From UBA5972 sp964588725 (GTDB taxonomy: Bacteria > Pseudomonadota > Alphaproteobacteria > Rhodobacterales > Rhodobacteraceae): 36,307 nucleotides of DNA. Positions 24,053 to 32,271 of the stretch are shown here, piece by piece. The translations under genes and the position numbers were made by a program. Under the pieces are notes generated by a model. That model did no database searches and was not told the DNA's origin. It saw only the letters and a list, made by a program, of their open reading frames with translations. How positions within the stretch are numbered: position 1 is the stretch's first letter; every line of letters begins with the position of its first letter. The stretch covers positions 1 to 36,307 of the forward strand of contig CAZPQL010000025.1 in the NCBI GenBank assembly GCA_964588725.1, given 5' to 3'.

Positions 24053-24206
24053 GACAGCCTCCTGTCGTTACTCGTTTTTCATACGTTTAATTTCAGACAA
24101 ATGCCGGTCAAATACGGCGTAACTGCGACAATCTTTGATCAATTCAAAGATTTCTTCAAATTGAGAAACAATAAAGTTGTGCGCTATATAATTGATTTAC
24201 AGAATT
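24053..24206. promoter_or_regulatory. AT-rich intergenic region with nested dyads
   Basis: No gene. AATCTTTGA (24130-24138) and TCAAAGATT (24144-24152) form a perfect 9-base inverted repeat with a 5-base gap, overlapping TCAATT/AATTGA (24139-24144 and 24159-24164). On the minus strand TTGACC (24111 to 24106), 16 bases and TAAACG (24089 to 24084) form a candidate promoter for the lipoprotein gene, so the dyads would lie upstream of it. The region also carries the end of the sox transcript. Confidence 0.45.
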
Positions 24207-24776
24207 TTATACAAAAAATTCCGGCAGGCTGCCACTGTGTGCCGCATTTTTCAGCCATTCAAACGTATAAGCGCCGTGCGAGCGAAAACATACAAGATCC
24301 ACGCTGTCGGGGCCGGTCATCCAAAATGCCGCCGCCACCTGCCCAAGACGCGAGCGGCGAATTTCACCCATGTCAAAAGCGGCGATCGACATATCTGCCG
24401 GCGTTCCTTTTGCCAGCACGTCGCGCCAGCCTTTGCCATGCAATGTGAATACCGCACGGGCGTCAGACACGTTGACCACCAGAACGTGCAAGCCAGCAAG
24501 CTGTTCTTCCAGCTTCCCGACCATTTCAGGCGTTTTGGCGTAATCGACCATGATCAACAGCTCGTCCGGCGACATCCACGCCACTGCGCCTTTTTCGCCG
24601 CACAAAATGGTGCGTCTGCCCGGCACAGCAAGCCCCAGCAAACGATCCAGTGCCTCCGCCAGTCCGGCCTTGGCAAGATCGCAGCGCAGCGTAATCATAC
24701 CGCGCAGACCTGCGTCGGCTACATCGATGGCACCGCTGAACGTTGCGCCCTGCATAGCGCTCACCGCATTAGACAT
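24207..24776 (-). CDS. soxG: Sarcosine oxidase gamma subunit
   Basis: A 189-aa subunit of heterotetrameric sarcosine oxidase, needed for assembly of the alpha-beta-gamma-delta enzyme that demethylates sarcosine to glycine, feeding one-carbon units to tetrahydrofolate. Features include the GCV-T-like segments MTLRCDLAK...LDRLLGLAVPGR and MSPDELLIMVDY, and the DVSDARAVF-type stretch NVSDARAVFTLHGKGWRDVLAKG. It starts at 24776, overlapping soxA by 8 bases; the upstream ATG at 24815 lies deeper in soxA. It ends the cluster. Confidence 0.92.
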   Translation of the reverse strand: MSNAVSAMQGATFSGAIDVADAGLRGMITLRCDLAKAGLAEALDRLLGLAVPGRRTILCGEKGAVAWMSPDELLIMVDYAKTPEMVGKLEEQLAGLHVLVVNVSDARAVFTLHGKGWRDVLAKGTPADMSIAAFDMGEIRRSRLGQVAAAFWMTGPDSVDLVCFRSHGAYTFEWLKNAAHSGSLPEFFV

Positions 24777-27700
24777 TCTGGCGCTCCCCGTCTTTATCCA
24801 AAAATACCGGATCAACCACCCTGGCCCTGATGACCTGCCCCGCAGCCACGGGAAATTCCAACACCTCGCCCATGCGCCGCGATCCGCCTTTGATTAGCGC
24901 CATGGCGATGGAATGGCCCAAAGTAGGCGAATAATAGGTCGACGTGACGTGCCCGATGATATTGTGCATCCCGTTGGAACGCGCCGGGCCTTCGACCGCG
25001 TGCGCGGCTTCGGGCAGCACAACCTGTGACTCCTCGGTCAACAATCCAACCAGTTGTTTGCGGTCCTGATTTTGCATGAAACTGCGCAATTGTGCGCGTT
25101 TGCCCAGAAAATCGTCCTTTTTCTTGCTGATTGCCCAGTGCAGGTTCAAATCCTGCGGGATCACGGTGCCGTCGGTTTCATCGCCGATCATGATAAAGCC
25201 CTTTTCGGCCCGCATCACGTGCAATGCTTCGGTACCGTAGGGCTGAATGCCAAATTCGGCACCGGCCTCCAGCGCCATATCCCAAAACGCCTGACCCTGC
25301 GACGCCGGTACCGCCACTTCGTAAGACAGCTCGCCCGAAAACGATATGCGAAACGGGCGCGCCGAAATACCACCGATTTCGCCGTCTTTGAACGCCATGA
25401 ACGGCAGCGCGTCGCGTGAAACATCCATGCCCGCCATTTTCTCCAGCACTTTGCGCGCCTTGGGACCGACGATGCCGATTTGGGCGTATTGTTCGGTCAG
25501 GTTGGCGGTATAGACCTTCCAGTCCCACCATTCGGTCTGCAGCCATTCCTCCATCCACGCGTGAATGCGGTCCGAGCCACCCGACGTGGTGTGGCACAGG
25601 AAAGTGTCATCAGACAACCGCGCCACCACGCCGTCATCGGACAAAAATCCGTTCTCGGTGCACATCAACCCGTAGCGGCACCGCCCGGTTTTCAAGGTCG
25701 ACATCATGTTGGTGTACATCATATCGAGAAACTTGCCCGCGTCAGGCCCGCGTACGATGATCTTGCCCAAAGTGCTGGCGTCCAGCAGCCCGACGTTTTG
25801 CCGGGTGTTCAGAATTTCGCGGGTCACCGCATCTTTGACGCTCTCGCCGTCGCGGCGGTAACAATATGGCCGCCGCCAGTCCGCCACCGGCTCCCAGTGG
25901 CCTCCGTTGGCCCCGATCCAATCGTGCATGGGCGACTGGCGCACCAGTTTGAACAACCCGCCGCGCGCCTCGCCTGCGATGGCACCGATGGAAATCGGAT
26001 GGTAGGGCGGACGAAATGTTGTCGTGCCAACAGACGGAATTTCGGCCTTCAAACTGTCCGCCAGAACCGCCAGACCGTTGATGTTGCTAAGCTTTCCCTG
26101 ATCCGACGCCATGCCAAGCGTCGTGTAACGCTTCGTGTGCTCGACACTTTCGTACCCTTCTTGCGCCGCCAGCCGCACGTCGGACACCTTCACGTCGTTT
26201 TGAAAATCGAGCCAGGTCTTAGCGCGCAACGCGGGCGTGGCGTCTTGTGGCATCGACCAGACCGGCAGCATCGCCTGCTCGGCTTCTGCGACAGCCCTGG
26301 GCGCTTTTCCTGCCGGTTTTTTGCAACCGCATTCACCGGCGGCCCGCTTGCCCGCAGCAAAAGCGTCTTTGTGCGCCTCTCCCGCCTGCAGAAACCCGTT
26401 CGCCGTGCCCGCCGCCACGACAAACCCCTTGCCGTCCGCGCCAACAGGCGGGCGTGCTGCGTCCGGTCTAAACAGCGCGTTGTCCTTATCCCAGTTCAGC
26501 TTGCCGCCGCAGTGCGACCACAGGTGCACCACCGGTGACCAGCCCCCCGACATGGCGACCGCGTCGCATTCGATCTTTTCCAGCGTCCCGCCCGCACCTG
26601 TCTGGTCACACAGCCTGACGCCGGCGACGCACTGCCCACCGACGACTTTGCCCACCGCCTTGCCGGTCTCGACCCGAATGCCAAGGCCCCGCGCCTGATT
26701 TGGCAAATCGCCGTCGGCAACGTCGCGCGCGTCAATGACCACCGGCACCTGGATCCCCGCGTTTTTCAAAGCAATTGCCGTGCGGTACGCATCGTCATTG
26801 TTGGTGACGACAACCGTGCGATCCCCAACCGACACGCCATAATTCACTACATAGTCGCGCACCGCCCCCGCCAGCATCACACCGGGTATATCGTTGCCAG
26901 CGAAGGACAAAGGACGTTCAATCGCGCCAGTCGCGATGACGGTCCGTGCTGCGCGAATCCGCCACAGACGGTGACGCGGCCCGCCCGTTTCCGGCGCATG
27001 ATCACTCAGACGCTCGTACCCCGTGACATAGCCGTGGTCGTAAACGCCCGCCCCCATCAACCGGTTGCGCAACGTCACATTTGGCATGGCGCTGAGCGCC
27101 GCCAGCGTATCGCGCACCCAGCCGTCGGCGTCCTGCCCGTCAAGCACCACACCGTCCACCGGCGCGCGCCCGCCAAAATCGGCGTTCTGCTCGATCAACA
27201 GAACGCGGGCCCCGGCGCGACCGGCAGCCAGCGCCGCCGCCAGCCCGGAGGCGCCACCGCCGACAATCAGAACATCGACGTGGGCGTAAAAATATTCGTA
27301 CCGGTCAGGATCGGGCAGCTTAGGTGCATTCCCCAGCCCGGCGGCGGCACGGATTACCGGCTCGAACAGATGTTTCCAGGCAAAGCGCGGATACATGAAA
27401 GTCTTATAATAGAATCCGGCCGGAAAAAAACGCGCCATCATTTTATTGACCGCACCCACATCCATTTCAAGGCTGGGCCAGTGGTTCTGCGTTTTCGCCG
27501 TCAGCCCGTCAAACAGCTCTGTGGTCGTGGCGCGCTGGTTGGGTTCGAACCTGTCGTCGTCACCCAGACCAAACAGTGCATTCGGTTCTTCAGGCCCCGC
27601 AGCAACCACACCGCGCGGGCGGTGATACTTGAACGAACGCCCCATCAGCACCTGACCGCCCGCCAGCAATGCCGAGGCCAGTGTGTCGCCGGCGCATCCC

Positions 27701-27783
27701 TGCATTGCCCTGTTGTTGAACGTGAAATTCAGCGGCGCGGCGCGGTTGATCAACCGGCCACCCTGTGGCAGGCGCGCGCTCAC
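24769..27783 (-). CDS. soxA: Sarcosine oxidase alpha subunit
   Basis: A 1004-aa large subunit. The N-terminal ferredoxin-like domain (LNFTFNNRAMQGCAGDTLASALLAGG) is followed by an NAD/FAD-type dinucleotide fold with DVLIVGGGASGLAAALA (GGGASG at 175-180) and VIATGAIERP. The C-terminal half (about 600-1000) is an aminomethyltransferase (GCV-T) domain, with RPYCYRRDGE... and the LEAGAEFGIQPYGTEALHVMR...EKGF folate-binding part. It produces 5,10-methylene-THF. The GTG at 27783 overlaps the soxD stop (GTGA); the ATG at 27801 lies inside soxD. Confidence 0.96.
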   Translation of the reverse strand: MSARLPQGGRLINRAAPLNFTFNNRAMQGCAGDTLASALLAGGQVLMGRSFKYHRPRGVVAAGPEEPNALFGLGDDDRFEPNQRATTTELFDGLTAKTQNHWPSLEMDVGAVNKMMARFFPAGFYYKTFMYPRFAWKHLFEPVIRAAAGLGNAPKLPDPDRYEYFYAHVDVLIVGGGASGLAAALAAGRAGARVLLIEQNADFGGRAPVDGVVLDGQDADGWVRDTLAALSAMPNVTLRNRLMGAGVYDHGYVTGYERLSDHAPETGGPRHRLWRIRAARTVIATGAIERPLSFAGNDIPGVMLAGAVRDYVVNYGVSVGDRTVVVTNNDDAYRTAIALKNAGIQVPVVIDARDVADGDLPNQARGLGIRVETGKAVGKVVGGQCVAGVRLCDQTGAGGTLEKIECDAVAMSGGWSPVVHLWSHCGGKLNWDKDNALFRPDAARPPVGADGKGFVVAAGTANGFLQAGEAHKDAFAAGKRAAGECGCKKPAGKAPRAVAEAEQAMLPVWSMPQDATPALRAKTWLDFQNDVKVSDVRLAAQEGYESVEHTKRYTTLGMASDQGKLSNINGLAVLADSLKAEIPSVGTTTFRPPYHPISIGAIAGEARGGLFKLVRQSPMHDWIGANGGHWEPVADWRRPYCYRRDGESVKDAVTREILNTRQNVGLLDASTLGKIIVRGPDAGKFLDMMYTNMMSTLKTGRCRYGLMCTENGFLSDDGVVARLSDDTFLCHTTSGGSDRIHAWMEEWLQTEWWDWKVYTANLTEQYAQIGIVGPKARKVLEKMAGMDVSRDALPFMAFKDGEIGGISARPFRISFSGELSYEVAVPASQGQAFWDMALEAGAEFGIQPYGTEALHVMRAEKGFIMIGDETDGTVIPQDLNLHWAISKKKDDFLGKRAQLRSFMQNQDRKQLVGLLTEESQVVLPEAAHAVEGPARSNGMHNIIGHVTSTYYSPTLGHSIAMALIKGGSRRMGEVLEFPVAAGQVIRARVVDPVFLDKDGERQNV

Positions 27784-28106
27784 AGGTTGAACCCGGTCCA
27801 ATCCGGGCGTTTCTTTTTGATTTTGCTCACCAGCGCTGCCGGTGGTTTCAGGGTCTGCGCACTATACGTGCCGAAAACTTCCAGTGTTGCGGTATCGCGC
27901 GCGGCGTGAAACCACTTGCCGCAGCCATAGACGTGGCGCCACCGCTCAAAATGCACACCTTTGGGATTGGCGCGATGAAACAGGTAGGCCTCGAACGCGT
28001 CGTCGTCCGCCCCCGCACCAAAGCGGGTGATATGCGCTTCACCGGCGCAGGCCAAATCGGTTTCATCAGCCGCAACACCGCAATTGGGGCACGTCAAGGT
28101 CAACAT
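27780..28106 (-). CDS. soxD: Sarcosine oxidase delta subunit
   Basis: A 108-aa zinc-binding subunit. It carries the N-terminal CPNCG pair, then the conserved GEAHITRF and RANPKGVHFERWRHVYGCGKWFHAARDTAT block, typical of SoxD (Zn held by three Cys and one His in solved structures). AGAGGA lies 8 bases before the ATG. The stop overlaps the soxA GTG start. Confidence 0.95.
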   Translation of the reverse strand: MLTLTCPNCGVAADETDLACAGEAHITRFGAGADDDAFEAYLFHRANPKGVHFERWRHVYGCGKWFHAARDTATLEVFGTYSAQTLKPPAALVSKIKKKRPDWTGFNL

Positions 28107-28166
28107 CGGTGCGTTCCTCTAAATTTGTCGTGTCAAGTTACACCCGCGGGCGGTCCGCAACCGGTC

Positions 28167-28658
28167 TCAGGCAGCCAGACAATTGCCCAGAGACTTGATC
28201 ACATCGTTGCTCCGTGTCAGCTCTAAAGCAAATCCGTCGCCGTTTTCCTGCAAGAGAACGACCATCCGGTCGCGTTCTGCGAATTTTTTGAAAAAACGTG
28301 CCGTTTCGCTGCGGTTTTTAGTCGGCAACTTGAAGGCCCCCGAATTGTCGATTTTGACCTTGCGGCTAAGAAATTCGGCGCCGTCAAATTTGACCGACAC
28401 GCGGTCGCGGCGTTTCTTGGGTTTCCGGCCTTCGCCGTAGCTGACCAGCAGGCTGGATTTGCCGCCTTTGGCCAGATAAAGCGTGAAACTCACCCGCACA
28501 CCGTTGATCGACAACAGCGGAATCGTTGCGTAACAGGATTTTCGGTTCTCTTTGACAACCGTGTATCCGTTAATGGTGCCAAACACGAAAGGCTTTGCGA
28601 CCACAGGTTGCGCCACCACCAGTACGGCGAAAACAATGGACGAAAAAAAACGGAACAT
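28167..28658 (-). CDS. Secreted protein inserted between soxB and soxD
   Basis: A 163-aa product with a Sec-type signal: MFRFFSSIVFAVLVVAQPVVA, probable cut before KPFVFG (about residue 22). The mature part has two cysteines, one in RKSCYATIP and one near the end (LGNCLAA), and a Lys/Arg-rich middle (GEGRKPKKRRDRVSVKF). It resembles no sarcosine-oxidase subunit and I do not recognise it. The ATG at 28658 has AAGG 8 bases upstream; a longer frame from 28697 spoils the signal. It sits in the same orientation between soxB and soxD, with 60-base and 175-base gaps, unlike the tight sox overlaps. Confidence 0.78.
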   Translation of the reverse strand: MFRFFSSIVFAVLVVAQPVVAKPFVFGTINGYTVVKENRKSCYATIPLLSINGVRVSFTLYLAKGGKSSLLVSYGEGRKPKKRRDRVSVKFDGAEFLSRKVKIDNSGAFKLPTKNRSETARFFKKFAERDRMVVLLQENGDGFALELTRSNDVIKSLGNCLAA

Positions 28659-28793
28659 GCGGTGGGCCTTGGTCGAGTGGTCCGCCCGTCTTAGCACAGC
28701 TATTTCCCGCTGTCTTGCAAAAGAAAAACCATGCGCGGCTCCCCGCCCGTTTCATTTTTGTGCAAATACGCCCCGATGGCCGCCGCACAACCC

Positions 28794-28857
28794 CGGCGGC
28801 GACTTCTTAATGCGCCACGCCGGCGGCGACTTCTTAATGCGCCACGCCCGCGGCGAC
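28794..28857. repeat. 27-bp tandem repeat duplicating the soxB 3' end
   Basis: Two perfect copies of a 27-base unit (28794-28820 and 28821-28847) are followed by a partial third copy (28848-28857, one mismatch). The second unit includes the soxB stop codon at 28834-28836. The first carries an identical in-frame stop at 28807-28809, so the last nine codons of soxB (VAAGVAH, stop, E) are copied downstream. Confidence 0.9.
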
Positions 28858-30081
28858 GCTCTCGTCAATAAACCGGCCCTCGCGGAACCGGCTTAGCGCA
28901 AAGCCCGCCGCCAGATCGTCGGGCTCGCCCGACGCCATAGTTGCCGCCATGGCCCAGCCGGACCCCGGGATCGACTTGAATCCGCCGGTTCCCCAGCCGC
29001 AATTGATGAAACAGTTTTCCAGCGGCGTCTTGCCGATGATCGGCGAACGGTCGCCGGTCATGTCCACGATCCCGCCCCACTGGCGCAACATTTTGAGGCG
29101 TGAAATCATCGGGAATGTTTCGATCAGGGCGCGCACGGTTTCCTCGATATGGTGAAAAGACCCGCGCTGGGTATAGTTGTTGTACCCGTCCGCCCCGCCG
29201 CCAATCACCATTTCGCCTTTGTCCGACTGGCTCATATAGCCGTGCACAGTATTGGCCATCACCACCACATCCATACAGGGCTTGATCGGTTCCGTCACCA
29301 TGGCCTGCAGGCTGACGCTTTCAATCGGCAACCGGAACCCCGCCATTTCGGCCAACACGCCCGAGTGACCGGCCACCACAATACCCAGCTTTTTGCAGGC
29401 AATGTCACCGCGTGTCGTTGCCACACCTGTCACGTGGCCAGCCTTTTGCGAGATTCTCGTGACCTCGGTCTGCTGAAGGATATCCATCCCCATATCAGAG
29501 CACGCCCGCGCATAGCCCCATGCCACCGCATCGTGGCGCGCGGTGCCACCGCGCGGCTGCCACAACGCGCCCAGCACCGGAAAGCGTGGTCCTGACAGCT
29601 CGATGATCGGCACCAGCTGTTTGACCCGCGCCGGTGAAATATATTCGGTTTTGATTCCCTGCAGCCGGTTGGCGTGCTCGGTGCGTTTATAGCCCCGCAC
29701 CTCGTGTTCTGTCTGGGCCAGCATCATCACACCGCGTGGGCTGAACATCACGTTGTAATTCAGATCCTGCGACAGGGTCTCGTACAGCGACCGGGCTTTT
29801 TCGTATATCGCGGCACTTTCGTCCTGCAAATAATTGCTGCGGATGATTGTGGTATTGCGCCCGGTGTTACCGCCCCCCAGCCAACCTTTTTCGACGATCG
29901 CCACGTTGGTAATGCCGTGGTTTTTCCCCAGATAATACGCCGTAGCCAGCCCGTGGCCCCCGGCACCGACGATGACCACGTCGTAGGATTTTTTGGGTTC
30001 GGGTGCGCGCCATGCCCGCGACCAGCCGCTATGGTAGCGCAGGCTTTCGCGCGCAATGGCAAAGGCGGAATAGCGTCGCAT
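28834..30081 (-). CDS. soxB: Sarcosine oxidase beta subunit
   Basis: A 415-aa flavoprotein subunit. It has the DAO-type FAD fold YDVVIVGAGGHGLATAYYLGK (about 33-53) and the WQPRGGTARHDAVAWGYARA stretch with His183, the likely covalent FMN attachment, and the C-terminal MTGDRSPIIGKTPLENCFINCGWGTGGFKSIPGSGWAMA. With SoxA it oxidises sarcosine. GGAG lies 8 bases before the ATG. In relatives it is normally followed directly by soxD; here a secreted-protein gene intervenes. A CGTGT-N5-ACACG dyad at 30110-30124 lies upstream of the start. Confidence 0.96.
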   Translation of the reverse strand: MRRYSAFAIARESLRYHSGWSRAWRAPEPKKSYDVVIVGAGGHGLATAYYLGKNHGITNVAIVEKGWLGGGNTGRNTTIIRSNYLQDESAAIYEKARSLYETLSQDLNYNVMFSPRGVMMLAQTEHEVRGYKRTEHANRLQGIKTEYISPARVKQLVPIIELSGPRFPVLGALWQPRGGTARHDAVAWGYARACSDMGMDILQQTEVTRISQKAGHVTGVATTRGDIACKKLGIVVAGHSGVLAEMAGFRLPIESVSLQAMVTEPIKPCMDVVVMANTVHGYMSQSDKGEMVIGGGADGYNNYTQRGSFHHIEETVRALIETFPMISRLKMLRQWGGIVDMTGDRSPIIGKTPLENCFINCGWGTGGFKSIPGSGWAMAATMASGEPDDLAAGFALSRFREGRFIDESVAAGVAH

Positions 30082-30109
30082 GGGCGGGCTCCGTTATTGG
30101 GCGATTCCG

Positions 30110-30124
30110 CGTGTGCATTACACG
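30110..30124. promoter_or_regulatory. Short dyad upstream of soxB
   Basis: CGTGT, 5 bases, ACACG, about 29-43 bases before the soxB start in the 240-base soxB/ccmI intergenic region. It may be an operator; nothing else in that region is clear. Confidence 0.25.
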
Positions 30125-30321
30125 GGCAGAACCTGTTTGACGACATCAACGTCGCTTGCCAAGACGCGGCGCGGCATATTCACGGCATTTCACGACAATT
30201 ATCGGGCCTGAAGACACTCGCGAGCTTGTGTAACTTCGCGGCATCTTGTGCCTTTCGCGTGCGCGCGCCTTTCGCTATGACGATGCCAGCCGCCGTTTTG
30301 GGGCATTAAAGTCGGGCCTGC

Positions 30322-31548
30322 ATGCTGTTTTGGATCATCATTTCTGTACTAAGTGTAGCCGTGGCGGCTTTTGTGCTGCGCCCGGTTCTGTCGCGCAGTG
30401 ACAGACCCGTCGACGCGACGCGCTTTGATCTGCAGGTCTACCGCGATCAACTGACCGAAGTAGAACGCGATTTGCAGCGCGGTGTCTTGTCGGGTGACGA
30501 TGCCGAACGCACGCGGATCGAAATTTCGCGCCGCATTCTGGACGCCGACGGCAAAAAAACCGAAGACCGGATTAAGCGCGCGTCACGCACCGCCAATGGC
30601 CTGATGCTGGCAGTGACGTTGGTGATGTTGGTGGGCGGAAGCGGCGGCGTTTACTATTTGATCGGTGCTCGCGGTGCGCCGGATCTGCCGCTTGACAAAC
30701 GCATGGACAGGATCGCGAAAACCCGTGAAAACCGCCTGTCTCAATCCAAGGCCGAAGCCGGTATCGGCGTGTTGCCAGGCGCCGAACTGGACCACCCCGA
30801 GGATTACGTGGCGCTGGTGGCGCAATTGCGTGACACCGTGGCAGCACGCAACGCCGAAGGCACCCCCGATCTGCAAGGCAACCGATTACTGGCCGAACAC
30901 GAGGCGGCATTGGGTGATTTCGTCGCCGCGCGCAAAGCGCAGGGCGTGGTTGTGGCCATTCTGGGTGACAGCGCAACGGCGGCTGAATACACCGATCTGG
31001 CCGAACTGATGATTATCGCTGCGAACGGTTATGTGTCACCCGAGGCCGAACAGGCGCTGGCGCGCGCGCTGCGACTTGATCCCAAAGAACCTCGGTTGCG
31101 CTATTATTCCGGTCTTAATCTCGTGCAGAACGGCCGTCCCGATATCGCCTACAATCTATGGTCCGATCTGCTGGCGGAAGGGCCGGTTGACGCCCCGTGG
31201 ATAGCGCCAATCAACGCGCAGATCGATCAGGTGGCACGTATGGCAGGCATCCAGCGTCGCGCCCCGGCACCTGGACCCGACGCCGGGGACATCGCTGCGG
31301 CGTCCGATCTGGATGCCGAAGAACGCAATGCACTGATCGCCTCGATGGTAACGCGCCTGTCGACAAGGCTGGCCGAAGAAGGCGGTACCGCCGACGAATG
31401 GGCGCGGCTGATCCGTGCCTACGGTGTGCTTGAAGACACCGCCAAAGCATCGGCCGTGTGGAATGAGGCCCGCGATACTTTTGCCGGAGACGAGGGCGCG
31501 CTGGCGCTTCTCCTGCAGGCCGCGCAAAACGCCGGCGTTGCCAATTGA
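30322..31548 (+). CDS. ccmI: Cytochrome c biogenesis protein CcmI
   Basis: A 408-aa heme-lyase-associated chaperone. It has an N-terminal transmembrane helix (about 2-20), the conserved RFDLQVYRDQLTEVERDLQRG cytoplasmic loop, and a second helix (about 93-115). A large periplasmic part carries TPR repeats (ALARALRLDPKEPRLRYYSGLNLVQNGRPD...). CcmI holds apocytochromes c for heme attachment, relevant to the cytochrome c encoded at 12751. Its stop overlaps the ruvX start (TTGA). No clear Shine-Dalgarno. Confidence 0.94.
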   Translation: MLFWIIISVLSVAVAAFVLRPVLSRSDRPVDATRFDLQVYRDQLTEVERDLQRGVLSGDDAERTRIEISRRILDADGKKTEDRIKRASRTANGLMLAVTLVMLVGGSGGVYYLIGARGAPDLPLDKRMDRIAKTRENRLSQSKAEAGIGVLPGAELDHPEDYVALVAQLRDTVAARNAEGTPDLQGNRLLAEHEAALGDFVAARKAQGVVVAILGDSATAAEYTDLAELMIIAANGYVSPEAEQALARALRLDPKEPRLRYYSGLNLVQNGRPDIAYNLWSDLLAEGPVDAPWIAPINAQIDQVARMAGIQRRAPAPGPDAGDIAAASDLDAEERNALIASMVTRLSTRLAEEGGTADEWARLIRAYGVLEDTAKASAVWNEARDTFAGDEGALALLLQAAQNAGVAN

Positions 31549-32033
31549 ACGCGATATTTGACGATGTCGCATTGTTCAACGCGGCGTTGTCGCCAAACAG
31601 GCCGCTGATGGGTCTTGATCTGGGCACCAAGACCATTGGCGTGGCGCTTTCCGACGGTCTGCTGACCGTTGCCACGCCGCAGCAAACACTAAAGCGCAGA
31701 AAATTCGGCGTTGACGCGGCGGCGCTGTTGGCGCTGGCAGGCCTCTGGCAGGCCGGTGGCTTCGTTCTTGGGTTGCCACGCAACATGGACGGATCCGAAG
31801 GCCCGCGCGCGCAGGCCACCCGGGCTTTTGCGCGCAACTTGTCACCGCTTGGTGATATCCCCATATGTTTCTGGGACGAACGGCTTTCGACGCTGGCGGC
31901 AGAACGTGCTTTGATCGAAGCCGACACATCGCGCAAAAAACGTGCGCAACTGATTGACCACGTCGCTGCGGGATATATTCTGCAGGGTGCGCTGGACAGA
32001 TTGGCGTATATCAGGGCCGAATATGATGGATAG
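31545..32033 (+). CDS. ruvX: RuvX/YqgF Holliday-junction-resolvase-like nuclease
   Basis: A 162-aa RNase H-fold protein (YqgF). It has the first acidic site in MGLDLGTKTIGVALSDG (Asp25), the GLPRNMDGSEG strand, WDERLSTLAAERAL and DHVAAGYILQ, completing the catalytic set. YqgF/RuvX acts on pre-16S rRNA or branched DNA. Start TTG at 31545 overlaps the ccmI stop by 4 bases; an internal ATG at codon 22 would remove the first beta strand's flank. Its end overlaps the DUF1289 gene. Confidence 0.9.
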   Translation: MNAIFDDVALFNAALSPNRPLMGLDLGTKTIGVALSDGLLTVATPQQTLKRRKFGVDAAALLALAGLWQAGGFVLGLPRNMDGSEGPRAQATRAFARNLSPLGDIPICFWDERLSTLAAERALIEADTSRKKRAQLIDHVAAGYILQGALDRLAYIRAEYDG

Positions 32034-32268
32034 CGAAATATGGCAGCGCGAAGAAGTTGACAGCCCCTGCGTCAAAATTTGCGTCATCCACCGCAAATAC
32101 GATCTGTGCATCGGCTGTTTTCGCAGCACGGATGAAATCGCGCGCTGGTCGGTCATGACCGACGACGAGCGCACGCGCGTCAAATCCGAACTGGCAGGCC
32201 GCGAAGTGCGGATCAAACCCGTGCGGCGCGGCGGACGCAAACGCCGCGATAAACCACCGGCACTGTAA
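32023..32268 (+). CDS. DUF1289 family cysteine-rich protein
   Basis: An 81-aa protein with the full signature CVKICVIHRKYDLCIGCFRS, then TDEIARWSVMTDDERTRV; the four cysteines probably bind zinc. A basic C-terminus (RRGGRKRRDKP) is Rhodobacterales-like. Function unknown. Two consecutive ATG codons (32023 and 32026) follow AGGG and either may be used; both overlap the ruvX end. Confidence 0.9.
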   Translation: MMDSEIWQREEVDSPCVKICVIHRKYDLCIGCFRSTDEIARWSVMTDDERTRVKSELAGREVRIKPVRRGGRKRRDKPPAL

Positions 32269-32271
32269 GCC

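Noticed and set aside
24132..24150. FNR box in TTTGATCAATTCAAA
   Set aside because: The half sites TTGA and TCAA are 5 bases apart, not 6 as in TTGAT-N4-ATCAA; read as a different dyad.
25480..27909. Long plus-strand frames (352 and 312 codons) opposite soxA
   Set aside because: Antisense shadows of a GC-rich, well-supported soxA; composition is His/Arg-rich without domains.
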